From an uncultured Clostridium sp. (GTDB lineage: Bacteria > Bacillota > Clostridia > TANB77 > CAG-508), in contig CANOSM010000013.1 in NCBI GenBank assembly GCA_947569365.1, positions 1 to 51,689 of the forward strand: a DNA stretch of 51,689 nt, read 5' to 3'. A model generated the notes under the pieces. It searched no databases, was not told the origin of the DNA, and saw only the letters and a program-made list of their open reading frames with translations. The first letter of the stretch is position 1. Every line of letters begins with the position of its first letter. A program made the translations under genes and the position numbers. Of this stretch, positions 9,813 through 19,624 are shown piece by piece.

Positions 9813-10745
9813 ATGCAAATGATAAAAAATGAAAAAGGTATAACACTATTTGCATTAGTACTTACAATAATAGTATTAGTAGCAATTGTTGCAGTATCCA
9901 TTAATTATGCTTATGATGGAATAAATTATAGTCAAGAAAAAAAGCTGATTACAGAATTAGAGCAAGTACAACAAGCAGTTATGCAAAAATATGTTGAAGT
10001 AAAACAATTAAATATCGAAAATGATGAAAAAACGTATTTAGATTTTGCTAAAAAGTTAGATATATCTACTATAAAAAAGTATGAAGATATATTTAAGAAT
10101 ATATATGATAATGATGCAACTATAGATGCAAGTAAATATTATTATGGACTTACGAAATCAAATTTAAATGAACTTGGTATAGAACTAAAAAAAGATGTAG
10201 ATGAAAAAAAGTACATGATAAAAAAAGATGGAGAATCAATATTATATATAGTGAATTTTTATTATGGAGAAGTTTTAAATGTATATAATTCCGAAAACTT
10301 AAAAACATCATATTCAAATAGAACATTATATACTATTGGAAAAACAACTTCTAATGAAAAATTATTTGGAAATGAATTTGCATTTTATTGGGGAGATATA
10401 AATAAAACAACAACATATGGAGACCTTATCGTAACAATAGATACTTTATTAGAAAATAATACAAAAGATTATAGCAAGGGAAAAATAAATATAAAATTAA
10501 AGAATAATTCAAAAGAAAAATTAATATTATCTAATCTGCAATTAGATATGGGGAACATTGATAATATAGCAAATGTATCTGGAAGTCCATATATTGCAGA
10601 GAGAAGAAAAAGTATTACAACAATAAATACAAATAATGCTGAAATACAACCTGAAGGAGAAATTTCATTTTATATTTCAGTAGGATATACATCAAATTTC
10701 CCAGTAGAAAGTATAATATTAAGTAATATAGTAGAGAAAAAATAA
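9813..10745 (+). CDS. prepilin-like protein with type IV N-terminus
   Basis: The N-terminus NEKGITLFALVLTIIVL fits a class III signal: a short basic leader, Gly just before the mature hydrophobic helix, but with Leu where type IV pilins usually have Glu at position +5. The rest of the 310 aa is an unrecognised exposed domain. No prepilin peptidase or pilus ATPase is in the window, so it may be a pseudopilin or an anchored surface protein processed elsewhere. murB starts 17 bases downstream, so they are probably co-transcribed. Confidence 0.6.
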   Translation: MQMIKNEKGITLFALVLTIIVLVAIVAVSINYAYDGINYSQEKKLITELEQVQQAVMQKYVEVKQLNIENDEKTYLDFAKKLDISTIKKYEDIFKNIYDNDATIDASKYYYGLTKSNLNELGIELKKDVDEKKYMIKKDGESILYIVNFYYGEVLNVYNSENLKTSYSNRTLYTIGKTTSNEKLFGNEFAFYWGDINKTTTYGDLIVTIDTLLENNTKDYSKGKINIKLKNNSKEKLILSNLQLDMGNIDNIANVSGSPYIAERRKSITTINTNNAEIQPEGEISFYISVGYTSNFPVESIILSNIVEKK

Positions 10746-10762
10746 GGAGTGTTTAAATCTTA

Positions 10763-11662
10763 GTGAATAAATTTTATAATGAATTAATTCAAAAACTAGA
10801 TAAAAAAGATATTATTATTGATGAGCCTATGAAAAAACATACATCATTTAAAATAGGAGGAAATGCAGATTATTTTATATATGTTAGAAATGTAGAAGAA
10901 CTCATTTTTATAATAGATAGGTTAAAAGAAAATAATATAAATTATTATATTGTAGGAAATGGAACAAATCTTTTAGTAAAAGATAATGGATTTAGAGGAG
11001 CTATCATAAAGCTCATGTTTAATGAAATTAAATTTACTGATAATAAAATTACAGCAGGTGCTGGTGTGTCACTTGGTACTTTAACTAGAAAAGCAATAAA
11101 TAAAGGAATAAAGGGTTTTGAAAATCTAGGAGGAATTCCTGGAACAATAGGTGGAGCAGTTAGGATGAATGCAGGAGCTTATGGAAGCGAAATAAAAGAC
11201 ATTTTAATTGAAACTAAATATCTTGATGAAAATAGAAAAATAAAAATAATATCTAATAAAGAACATAACTTTACATATAGAAATAGTATCTTTGGAGGTA
11301 AAAACTTTATAATATTAGAATCTACTTTTAAAGTAGAATATGGAAATAAAGAAGAATTAATGTCTATACTAGAAACAAATATGAAAAAAAGACTTTCAGC
11401 CCAACCATTAGATAAGCCAAATGCTGGTAGCACATTTAAAAGAGGAAATGGTTTTATAACTGCTAAATTAATTGATGAAGCTGGGCTTAAAGGATACAAA
11501 ATAGGTGGTGCTGAAATATCTGAAAAACACGCAGGATTTGTTGTAAATTCAAATAATGCAAAAGCAGAAGATGTTATAAATTTAATTAAGTATACTAAAG
11601 AAAAAATAAAAGATAAGTTTAATGTAGACTTAGAAACAGAAATGATAGTAATAGGAGAATAA
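10763..11662 (+). CDS. murB: UDP-N-acetylenolpyruvoylglucosamine reductase
   Basis: MurB reduces UDP-GlcNAc-enolpyruvate to UDP-MurNAc with NADPH and FAD, the second step of peptidoglycan synthesis. The 299 aa protein has the FAD-binding stretch VGNGTNLLV, the GIPGTIGGAVRMNAGAYG signature, and the active-site serine in NAGSTFKRG. It starts with GTG, with AAGGAG about 13 bases upstream, a rather long spacing. yvcK follows after 21 bases; murB with yvcK is a common Firmicutes pairing. Confidence 0.95.
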   Translation: MNKFYNELIQKLDKKDIIIDEPMKKHTSFKIGGNADYFIYVRNVEELIFIIDRLKENNINYYIVGNGTNLLVKDNGFRGAIIKLMFNEIKFTDNKITAGAGVSLGTLTRKAINKGIKGFENLGGIPGTIGGAVRMNAGAYGSEIKDILIETKYLDENRKIKIISNKEHNFTYRNSIFGGKNFIILESTFKVEYGNKEELMSILETNMKKRLSAQPLDKPNAGSTFKRGNGFITAKLIDEAGLKGYKIGGAEISEKHAGFVVNSNNAKAEDVINLIKYTKEKIKDKFNVDLETEMIVIGE

Positions 11663-11683
11663 TACTTAAAAAAGGAGATAAAG

Positions 11684-13243
11684 ATGTTAGGATTTTTTAG
11701 TTGGTTTAATGGAAAAACAAAAATTAAGAGATTTATGTTCATTATATTATTAGGAATGGTTTGTACATGTTTTGCATTTACATATATATTACAAACAGAC
11801 ATATTAACACCTATAGATATACTAAAAGTAGTTGGCTTATTTGCACTTGGCTTTTTACTTATAATTGTTGGAATCATATTTATTCAAAGAAGAACAATGG
11901 AAATAGTGGTAGAAGCAAATAATGTAAATTCAGGAAAAGGTCATATTGCAAATCTTAATATGAAAAGCTTAATATTTAATAGAACAATGTACAATGAAGG
12001 TCCTAAAGTAGTTGTCATTGGTGGAGGAAATGGACTAAATACAGTAATTAAAGGACTTAAAAAATATACTAATAACATAACTGCTATTGTAACTATATCT
12101 GACTATGGAAGGGTTAACACAGAATCTAAAAAACAACTAGAAACACTTTCATTTGACGATATTATAGAGAGTATAGTATCTCTGTCAGATAAAGAAGAAT
12201 TAATGGATAAATTAATGAACTGGAAATTTAAAAATAACAAACTACAAGATATAAAATTCGGAGATATTTTTTTAGTTGCTTTAAGTGAAATATATGATAA
12301 TTTATCAGAAGGTATTCAAAAAAGTATAAATGCACTAAATATTACTGGTAAAGTTTTACCATCAACTTTAGATGAAATAACAATTTGTGCAGAGCTTGAA
12401 GATGGAACAACTATTAAAAATAAAGATGAAATACCACAAGTAGCATATGAGAAGATAGAAAAAATAGATAGAATTTATATATCACCTTCTAATTGTAAGG
12501 CTGCACCAGGAGTATTGGAAGCAATACAAGAAGCTGATGCAATTATAATAGGTCCAGGAAGTTTATATACTAATGTAATTCCAAATCTTCTAGTAAAAAA
12601 TGTTTCTAAAACTATAAAAGAATCTAAAGCACTTAAAGTATATGTTACAAACATAATGACAGAACCAGGACAAACTGATAATTATTCAATATCAGATCAC
12701 TTAGATGCAATATTTGAACATGTGGGAAGAGATATATTTGATTATTGTTTAGCAGATACTGGAGAAATAGTTCCAGAATATATTAGAAAATATAATTTAG
12801 AAGGATCTGACGTTGTTGATCAGGATATCGATAAAGTTACAAAGAAAGGTATAAAGATTATACAAAAACCATTATCAAAAATTGAAGGAAACTATATAAG
12901 ACATGATCCAGATAGTATTGCAGCTACAGTAATGGAACTTATATGTAATGACTTAAAATTCAGGGACAAGCAGGCAACTCCTCAATATATGTTTTTAAAC
13001 TCAGTTTTAGGTGATGAGAAGAAAATAGAAAAGAAACGTATTAGAAGTATAAATAATAACAAGAAAAAGAAACAAAGAGAATTAGATGAGATAAGAAGAA
13101 GAAGGATGGGAAATAGAAAACCAAGTAAGTTTAACACCAAATATAGAGAAAGAATAGAATCTATCCAAACAACTGAAATGAAAAAAGGTGAAAATATGAA
13201 ATTATATTCAGAAATGGAAAAAAGACAAGAAGATAATAAATAA
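11684..13243 (+). CDS. YvcK/CofD-like protein with N-terminal membrane anchor
   Basis: Two membrane segments (about residues 17-35 and 48-67) precede a YvcK-type Rossmann domain starting VVIGGGNGLNTVIKGLKKYT (about 109-128). GPGSLYTNVIPNLLV and YVTNIMTEPGQTD are strong family matches. YvcK affects central metabolism and cell shape in Bacillus and binds UDP-sugars. Here the usual DDGGSSGRLR loop is replaced by DYGRVNTESK and the usual PPGD element by SFDD, so nucleotide binding may differ. The C-terminal tail is Lys/Arg rich, and a CGT codon in it is read normally. Confidence 0.8.
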   Translation: MLGFFSWFNGKTKIKRFMFIILLGMVCTCFAFTYILQTDILTPIDILKVVGLFALGFLLIIVGIIFIQRRTMEIVVEANNVNSGKGHIANLNMKSLIFNRTMYNEGPKVVVIGGGNGLNTVIKGLKKYTNNITAIVTISDYGRVNTESKKQLETLSFDDIIESIVSLSDKEELMDKLMNWKFKNNKLQDIKFGDIFLVALSEIYDNLSEGIQKSINALNITGKVLPSTLDEITICAELEDGTTIKNKDEIPQVAYEKIEKIDRIYISPSNCKAAPGVLEAIQEADAIIIGPGSLYTNVIPNLLVKNVSKTIKESKALKVYVTNIMTEPGQTDNYSISDHLDAIFEHVGRDIFDYCLADTGEIVPEYIRKYNLEGSDVVDQDIDKVTKKGIKIIQKPLSKIEGNYIRHDPDSIAATVMELICNDLKFRDKQATPQYMFLNSVLGDEKKIEKKRIRSINNNKKKKQRELDEIRRRRMGNRKPSKFNTKYRERIESIQTTEMKKGENMKLYSEMEKRQEDNK

Positions 13244-13277
13244 AATACAGAAGAAAAATAAATATAGGAGAATACAA

Positions 13278-15314
13278 ATGAAAATAAGTGGTAATGAATT
13301 AGAATTAGAAAATGGAATGACAAGGGAATGGATAATTTCTAATGGAATTGGTGGATATGCAAGTCAAACGATTTTAGGAATTAATACTAGAAAATATCAT
13401 GGTCTTTTAATTGCACCTCTAGATGCTCCATCAAGGAGATATGTAATACTTTCAAAATTAGATGAAAGCATTACTTATAAAGATACAAATGAGGAGAAAA
13501 TTTTATATTCAAATATATGTAAAGGATATATTTCAGGTGGTTATAAAAATCTAGAGACATTTGAAAAAAAGTATAATCCTATATTTAACTATAATATAGA
13601 TGGAATAAAGATAGAAAAACAAATATGTATGGTATATAAGAAAAATACTGTATGTATAACTTATGATATAGAAAATAAAGATAGAGATATTATATTAAAG
13701 CTTGCTCCAATTATGAACTTTAGAGATTTTCATTGTATAAATGCAAATCATGATTATGAAATAAGGCAAAATATATATAAAAATAAAGTAAGAGTAGTTT
13801 TAGATAATAATGGTATGTATCCAATATATATGAATCTAGATTCAGGAAAATATATAGAACACAAAAAAGATATATTTAAAAATATTTATTATATTGAAGA
13901 AGAAAAAAGAGGATTTTATCCAGAAGAAAATCTAATCGTTCCTGGAAGATATGAGATAGAGATAAAAGCAGGAGAGAAAAAGAAATGTGTATTTATTTGT
14001 TCTATGGAAGAGAATATAGAAGAAATAGATGGATTTGAGATTATAAAAGAAGAGAGACAAAGATTAGATAAAATAGTAAATGATAGTGGTTTAGTAAAAA
14101 GAGATAGAATTACAAGTACAAAACAAAAAGAAAAAAACGAAATAATGGAAGACTTAGTAATAAACTCAGATGTATTTTTAACATATAGACCTAAATTTGG
14201 TATACATACACTAATTGCAGGTTTCCCATGGTTTTTAGATTGGGGAAGAGATGCATTTATTTCTTTTGAAGGACTTTTGTTATGTACTAAAAGATTTGAT
14301 ATGGCAAAAGAAATATTACTAATGTTTACAAGAGATATAAAATATGGATTAATACCAAATGGATATTCTGGATATGATAGTAGACCACTTTATAATAGTG
14401 TAGATAGTTCACTTTTATTATTTGAACAAATTCAAAAATATATAGATTATACAGAAGATTATAAATTTATAAAAAACAATTTTTATCATATATTAAAAAA
14501 CATTATAAAAATGTTCAAAAAAGGAATTGATATAGATGGTAGCAATATATATGTAGATAAAGATGGACTTGTTTCTGCTGGAACAGAAAAGACACAACTT
14601 ACCTGGATGGATGCTAAAATAAATAATATGGCTGTAACTCCAAGGAATGGTAAGATAGTCGAGATTAATGCACTATGGTATAATGCACTTAAAATATTAG
14701 AAAATTTAGCTAAAAAGTTTGAAGATGAAGAAACAGCTAGAGAATGTTTAGAATTCGCTAAGAAAGTAAAAACTGCATTTAGAAATAAATTTTATAATAA
14801 AGAAAAAAAGTGTTTATATGATGTAATTGGTGATGATAAAATAAGACCAAATCAATTATTTGCAATAGCAACTACATATCCAGTATTAACACCAAATACA
14901 GATAAAGCAAAAGAGTTATTTTCTACTGTAAATAAAGAGTTAATCACTAAATATGGAATATCTACATTAGGAAACAAAGAAAAAGACTATGTAGGGATAT
15001 ATGAAGGTGACAGTTACAAAAGAGATAACACATACCATCAAGGAATTACTTGGCCATGGCTTACAGATTTATATTTATCAGCATATAGAACAATGATAAA
15101 AGCAGAAAAAGATAAAACAGAAAAGAGTAAATTAGAAAAATCCTATAAAAAATATGTAGATAAAATGAAAGAATTATATATTAAAGCTTTTTATGAAGAA
15201 GGTGCAGTTTGTAACCTATCAGAAGTATATGATTCTATAGATCCATATAACCCAAATGGATGTTATGCACAAGCATGGAGCTTAGCTATGCTTATAAAAC
15301 TAATGACAGAATGA
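13278..15314 (+). CDS. glycogen debranching enzyme (amylo-alpha-1,6-glucosidase, archaeal type)
   Basis: The 678 aa protein has an N-terminal GDE_N-like beta domain opening with WIISNGIGGYASQTILGINT and RKYHGLL, and a C-terminal (alpha/alpha)6 domain with FPWFLDWGRDAFISFEG, QLTWMDAK, PRNGKIVEINALWYNAL and YHQGITWPWL. These are the conserved features of the GH133-type debranching enzymes that hydrolyse alpha-1,6 branches in glycogen. No other glycogen genes are in the window. It is followed closely by holA with its own AGGAGG. Confidence 0.9.
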   Translation: MKISGNELELENGMTREWIISNGIGGYASQTILGINTRKYHGLLIAPLDAPSRRYVILSKLDESITYKDTNEEKILYSNICKGYISGGYKNLETFEKKYNPIFNYNIDGIKIEKQICMVYKKNTVCITYDIENKDRDIILKLAPIMNFRDFHCINANHDYEIRQNIYKNKVRVVLDNNGMYPIYMNLDSGKYIEHKKDIFKNIYYIEEEKRGFYPEENLIVPGRYEIEIKAGEKKKCVFICSMEENIEEIDGFEIIKEERQRLDKIVNDSGLVKRDRITSTKQKEKNEIMEDLVINSDVFLTYRPKFGIHTLIAGFPWFLDWGRDAFISFEGLLLCTKRFDMAKEILLMFTRDIKYGLIPNGYSGYDSRPLYNSVDSSLLLFEQIQKYIDYTEDYKFIKNNFYHILKNIIKMFKKGIDIDGSNIYVDKDGLVSAGTEKTQLTWMDAKINNMAVTPRNGKIVEINALWYNALKILENLAKKFEDEETARECLEFAKKVKTAFRNKFYNKEKKCLYDVIGDDKIRPNQLFAIATTYPVLTPNTDKAKELFSTVNKELITKYGISTLGNKEKDYVGIYEGDSYKRDNTYHQGITWPWLTDLYLSAYRTMIKAEKDKTEKSKLEKSYKKYVDKMKELYIKAFYEEGAVCNLSEVYDSIDPYNPNGCYAQAWSLAMLIKLMTE

Positions 15315-15356
15315 TTTAAAAGATAATATATAAAATAAATTTAAGGAGGATAAGAG

Positions 15357-16372
15357 ATGGAAAATATATCAGATAATGAAAAAGTTTCAAATCTAGATTC
15401 ATTATATTTATTTTATGGACCAGAAAAGTATCTTATAGAAGAAGCTGTAAAAAAAATAAAAAAATCATTTGAAAAGTTACAAAAAGGTATAAATTATATA
15501 GAAATTTCAGAAAATAATATAATAGATATTATTTCGAATTTAGAAACTCCACCATTTGGATTTGATAAAAAATTAATAATAGTAAAAAATTCAGGATTAT
15601 TTAAAAAAGATACTAAAGCTCGGTAATATATCTAGTAATAGAGAAAAAATAGAAAAGTATTTAAATGAGAATTTTGAAAATGTAAAGGACTATAATATTC
15701 TTATATTTATAGAAGATGAGGCTTTAAAAAATTTAAATATATATAAAACAATTCTTAAAAATGGCACAGTACAAGAATATGATTTTCTAAAACCATTACA
15801 AATAAAAGATAGATTGAAGAAAATTTGTAAAGCATATGGTACAAACATTTCTGATGAAACTTTAAACTACTTTATAGATACTGTTCGGAACCAATATGCA
15901 AGATGTAATAAATGAAATAAGGAAACTTATTGAGTTTGCAGGAAGTAATGGAACTATAACAAAAGAAGATGTAGACAAGTTATCTACTAAACAAATGGAA
16001 GCAGTAATATTTGATTTAACAGATAGACTTGGAAATAAACAGGTAGAGAAAGCACTTGAGATATTAGATACTCTAATATATAATAAAGAGCCACATCAAA
16101 AAATACTTATAACATTATACAATCATTTTAAAAAATTATATTTACTAAAATTATATGAAAATGAAAGTTCTAATCTTGATGTAGTAGAAGTTTTAGGATT
16201 AAAACCGAATCAAACTTTTTTAGTATCTAAATATAAAAAGCAAATTACGTATTTTAATGAAAAAGAAATATATAATATTATAAATGAATTTATTGATTTA
16301 GATTACAAATCTAAAAATGGTTTAATGGATATTGATGTAGGAATTAAATCTATTTTATGTAAAAATTCTTAA
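15357..16372 (+). CDS. holA: DNA polymerase III subunit delta, joined by two +1 shifts at CGG
   Basis: HolA is the clamp-loader delta subunit that opens the beta sliding clamp. The first segment has the family start LYLFYGPEKYLIEEAV. The zero frame ends at CGG TAA (15621-15626). Skipping C 15621 opens the next 88 codons, and a second CGG at 15886 needs the same skip, after which GTNMQDVINEIRKLIEFAG matches the conserved middle of delta. The joined protein is 337 aa, normal for the family, with no residues missing or duplicated. The gene is essential in bacteria, so real inactivation is unlikely unless another copy exists. Under standard decoding it would be called a triple-fragment pseudogene. 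Confidence 0.9.
15621..15623 (+). other. CGG +1 frameshift site 1 in holA
   Basis: AAA GCT CGG TAA: CGG is followed immediately by a zero-frame stop. Skipping the C gives GCT GGT AAT ATA, so the protein continues TKA-G-NISSN. The junction codon is GGT, glycine. Confidence 0.88.
15886..15888 (+). other. CGG +1 frameshift site 2 in holA
   Basis: ACT GTT CGG AAC in the frame set by the first shift. Skipping the C gives GTT GGA ACC AAT ATG, matching the conserved delta motif around G-T-N. Without the shift a TGA follows after nine codons. Confidence 0.88.
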
Positions 16373-16454
16373 AAAAGAATATAAAAATATTGTAATTATT
16401 ACAATTTATATATATAATTTTTAGTGATTACAAAAGAGGAGGATATGAAAGTAT

Positions 16455-17438
16455 ATGGAACAGAAAAAAGCTGGAATACCATTGGTGGCATTGATTATTT
16501 TCTTTGCTTTAATAGTAGGCATAATAATAACTTGCCTAATAATTTTGTCAACCAGAAAACCTTCAGATAATGGTGGGCAATTAAAACTTACATCAGATAA
16601 TACTACTACTAATGACGAACAAAATGCAGTTGTAAATAATATAGAAGAAAAGCCAGGAACTACAGAAGAGACAGGAACAGAAGTTTCTTTAACAGAAGCA
16701 AGTGTAATAAATGCTTATGCACTTGCTGGTAATAGAGATACTTCAGCAAAATTTGCAATATATCAAAATGGGGATTTTAATTTATCTTCAGCAAATGAAG
16801 TTTTAAAACTAAAACTTGCTTTTGCCCAATTATCTGCTGATGAGCTTGCATCTGGAACTATTCCAAAAGCCAAAGTAGAAGAGAAATTAACTAAAGTATT
16901 TGGAACAGCAGAAGGTGTTAAGATGCAGACAGTTGTTTTATTTAGTGATTATAATTATAAAACAAATTATAAAATAGTATCATTTGATTATAATGAACAA
17001 AACCAAGCTTTTTCAGTAAATAAGCAGAGTATAGATATCTCTGATCCATCTTTAGTTACTGAAGTTGTAAATAAAGCTATTTCATATCCAAGTAAACTTG
17101 AAATATATGTTACTCCTATGTTTATTCAAACAACAGATTATACAAATGAAGGAGCAACTACAAAAGCATATTCTTTATATTCTGGATATGATTTTGCAAA
17201 TCAGACTTTTAATGATTTACTTATTGCTGTAAAGAAAGAAGATTATTATAATGCACTTGTTAGTGGAGACACATTAGATATAGATAAATTTAATTACAAG
17301 AATTTAAGTTCAAACATAGCCAAAAACAGAAAAGACTCATTAGACATAAAGACACTTCAACAATATAAATATACATTTACTAAAAATAATGATCAATATA
17401 CATTAACATCATTCGAAAAGGTAAAGCCACAAGGTTAA
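16455..17438 (+). CDS. membrane-anchored protein of unknown function
   Basis: The 327 aa protein has one N-terminal membrane segment (about residues 8-31), then a Thr/Asn/Glu-rich linker to about residue 75, then an extracytoplasmic domain that I do not recognise. There is no lipobox at the expected position. It has its own AGGAGG-like site (GAGGAGG) and a terminator after it. It is probably an envelope protein of this lineage. Confidence 0.65.
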   Translation: MEQKKAGIPLVALIIFFALIVGIIITCLIILSTRKPSDNGGQLKLTSDNTTTNDEQNAVVNNIEEKPGTTEETGTEVSLTEASVINAYALAGNRDTSAKFAIYQNGDFNLSSANEVLKLKLAFAQLSADELASGTIPKAKVEEKLTKVFGTAEGVKMQTVVLFSDYNYKTNYKIVSFDYNEQNQAFSVNKQSIDISDPSLVTEVVNKAISYPSKLEIYVTPMFIQTTDYTNEGATTKAYSLYSGYDFANQTFNDLLIAVKKEDYYNALVSGDTLDIDKFNYKNLSSNIAKNRKDSLDIKTLQQYKYTFTKNNDQYTLTSFEKVKPQG

Positions 17439-17456
17439 TAAAATAATGGAACATAT

Positions 17457-17494
17457 AATAAGTAAGATATAAATTATTTTACTTATTTTTTCTT
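17457..17494 (+). terminator. intrinsic terminator
   Basis: AATAAGTAA pairs with TTACTTATT, followed by a T run. Confidence 0.75.
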
Positions 17495-17573
17495 TTAATT
17501 ATTGAAAATTAATATTTAATATTATAGAATTTTAAATATTAAAGATAAAAGTAAAAAAAAGGGGAAAATAAAA

Positions 17574-18092
17574 ATGATAGATGCAATAGTATATATATCA
17601 AATGCAGGGCATACAAAACGTTATGCCGAAATGCTTTCAGAAAAATTAGGATTAAATGTATACTCTTTTAAGGAAGCTAAAAGTAAGATACATAAAAAAG
17701 CTAATGTAATTTTCTTAACATGGATAAAAAAAGGAAAAATGGTAGATTTAAATAAAGCAAGAAGTAGATATAATTTAAAAGCTGTTTGTGCAGTGGGAAT
17801 GAATCAGCCTACTAAAGGTGCTATATCTGCTATACAAAATAAAAATAAAATAAATGCACTTAAAGAAAAGTTTTTTTATATGCAAGGCGGATTTGATATG
17901 AAACTTTTAAGTGGAGTAAATAAAATAGTAATGAGTGCTTTAGAAAAATCGCTTAGTAAGGTATCTGAGGCAAAAAAACTTCCTCCCGAGCAAAAAGAAA
18001 TGCTTAGAATGCTTCAAAATCCTGTAGATAACGTAAGAGTAAATAATATAAGAGAGATATATAGTTGGTATAATAGAGAAAATAATAAATAA
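17574..18092 (+). CDS. flavodoxin-domain-like protein
   Basis: The 172 aa protein begins IDAIVYISNAGHTKRYAEML, which has the look of a flavodoxin-type phosphate-binding loop (S/T-x-x-G-x-T) with SNAGHTK. The second half is helical and charged and has no clear flavodoxin match, so FMN binding is unproven. One CGT arginine codon (ACA AAA CGT TAT) is read normally. Its role is unknown. Confidence 0.55.
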   Translation: MIDAIVYISNAGHTKRYAEMLSEKLGLNVYSFKEAKSKIHKKANVIFLTWIKKGKMVDLNKARSRYNLKAVCAVGMNQPTKGAISAIQNKNKINALKEKFFYMQGGFDMKLLSGVNKIVMSALEKSLSKVSEAKKLPPEQKEMLRMLQNPVDNVRVNNIREIYSWYNRENNK

Positions 18093-18267
18093 AAGTTTAT
18101 ATTTATGGAACCAAAAATAAATACTATTTTAAATACATACATCATAAATAATCTACTAAAAAAGGTAAAAATAGAAATCTGTACCATTTTTTACAATTTT
18201 ACAAAATGTTACATATCGAAAAGAATGAAAATTTGAATTAATATTAAATAAAAGAGAGGTAATATTG

Positions 18268-18396
18268 ATGGAACAAACAGATATTTTTTACTCAATAACT
18301 AATATAAAAGCTTTAGAGGAATCTATTAAACAAGTAAAAGAAGGAAAAGTAATTATTAAAACAATGGAAGAATTGGAAAAGATGGAAAACGAGTAA
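18268..18396 (+). CDS. small protein of 42 aa, antitoxin-tail-like
   Basis: The peptide starts MEQTDIFYSITNIKALEESI and ends GKVIIKTMEELEKMENE, preceded by GAGAGG at good spacing. The GKVIIKTMEELEKME ending resembles the C-terminal, toxin-wrapping part of some Clostridia type II antitoxins, but the DNA-binding half is missing and no toxin follows in the same orientation. It may be a remnant or a stand-alone small protein. The 175 bases before it hold no other gene I can support. Confidence 0.4.
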   Translation: MEQTDIFYSITNIKALEESIKQVKEGKVIIKTMEELEKMENE

Positions 18397-18460
18397 TAAT
18401 ATATAATTACTTGCAATATTTAGCAATATAATGTAGAATATTTTAAGAGGTGAAGAAATT

Positions 18461-18796
18461 ATGAAATGTCCAATTTGTGAAACTGAAGTAAGTGATTATG
18501 AAAGTAAATGTCCGAATTGTAAAATTGATCTTTATGATGACAAAGAAAACTTAAATGAAAATGTAAAAGATAATGCTGACCACTTAGAAATATTAGCAAA
18601 TATAAATTTAGTAATATTTATAGCTTCTTCAATAGTTTGTTTTTGTGGTGTTATTCCAGAGATTATTGAATATGGAAGTATAGAAAACTATGTATTATTA
18701 ATTACTGGAGTATCCTCATTATTAGTAGGATTTACATTATATTATTTATTAAAAACAGTAGCAGATATATATAATAAATTAAATAATAAATTTTAA
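18461..18796 (+). CDS. zinc-ribbon membrane protein
   Basis: The 111 aa protein starts with a zinc-ribbon, CPICETEVSDYESKCPNC (two CxxC pairs), then an acidic linker and two membrane segments (about residues 46-66 and 74-95). Such proteins are common in Firmicutes and of unknown role. GAGGTG precedes the ATG. Confidence 0.7.
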   Translation: MKCPICETEVSDYESKCPNCKIDLYDDKENLNENVKDNADHLEILANINLVIFIASSIVCFCGVIPEIIEYGSIENYVLLITGVSSLLVGFTLYYLLKTVADIYNKLNNKF

Positions 18797-18855
18797 TTTT
18801 GATATAAAAAAATATATTAATAATTTAAAAACATTCACAAAATGTAGGAGGAGAA

Positions 18856-19362
18856 ATGGCAGAAGAAAAGAAAGACGATAATAAAGTAGTTTGGATAGCT
18901 GGTGCAGTACTATTAGTAATTTGTTTATTAATATTTGTACCTGGGATAATAGAAAGTAAAAAAGAATTAGATACTGCAAAATTAGAATATAATTTAATAA
19001 AAGAAGGTAAGACAATATCAGCAAGTGATATTGCAGAAAAATTTACTATATTATTATCTGAAAAAAGATACAATGAAGCTAATACGTATTTATCAGAAAA
19101 TTGTAAATTGTTTGATTCTAATAATAATGAAAGGGTAAAATTAGAGGACTGTCTAGAGAAATTAGATAAATACAACAATCATACAATAGAAGAAAGAGGA
19201 AATGATTTAAAAGACCAAGAAACTTATAGAATTCTATGGAATGGTACAAATTATGAAAATACTAATCAAATCATAACTTTATTTTTGAAGAAAAAAATAG
19301 AATCAGATAAAGTAACTTATGAAATAATTAAAATTATTTTTACAAATAATACTATAACATAA
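18856..19362 (+). CDS. membrane-anchored protein of unknown function
   Basis: The 168 aa protein has one membrane segment (about residues 12-32) after a charged cytoplasmic N-terminus and a mostly hydrophilic extracytoplasmic domain with helical character. The AGGAGG ribosome binding site is strong. It follows the zinc-ribbon gene by about 60 bases and shares its direction, so they may form a unit. I recognise no family. Confidence 0.6.
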   Translation: MAEEKKDDNKVVWIAGAVLLVICLLIFVPGIIESKKELDTAKLEYNLIKEGKTISASDIAEKFTILLSEKRYNEANTYLSENCKLFDSNNNERVKLEDCLEKLDKYNNHTIEERGNDLKDQETYRILWNGTNYENTNQIITLFLKKKIESDKVTYEIIKIIFTNNTIT

Positions 19363-19396
19363 ATAAAAATACTTACTTTGGTAGGTATTTTTATTA
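19362..19396 (+). terminator. intrinsic terminator
   Basis: AATAAAAATACTTAC and GTAGGTATTTTTATT form a near-perfect stem. Confidence 0.8.
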
Positions 19397-19539
19397 TATA
19401 TATATAGAATACAACAATTAAAAATATATTATCTAAATAATAAATTAAATAGAAAAAACATTATTAAAATTATTGATTATAAGAATAACTAAAAGGTATA
19501 GTAAAAGTAAAAGAGAATTATGCATCAGGAAAACGTCAT

Positions 19540-19577
19540 AAAAAAACTGTAGCTCATATATTTCTATATAAGCTACA
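19540..19577 (-). terminator. intrinsic terminator for the MazF-type gene
   Basis: On the minus strand TGTAGCT and AGCTACA form a stem extended by an AT-rich part, followed by seven T. It lies about 50 bases after the MazF-type stop codon; a smaller hairpin (GCTCATT-GA-AATGAGC) sits between. Confidence 0.8.
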
Positions 19578-19624
19578 TTCTAAATCATAACTGCTCATTG
19601 AAATGAGCCTTCTCAGTCATCTAA

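Noticed and set aside
11179..11877. Minus-strand reading frame of 232 codons opposite murB and the yvcK start
   Set aside because: It spans two well-supported genes on the other strand; a shadow frame.
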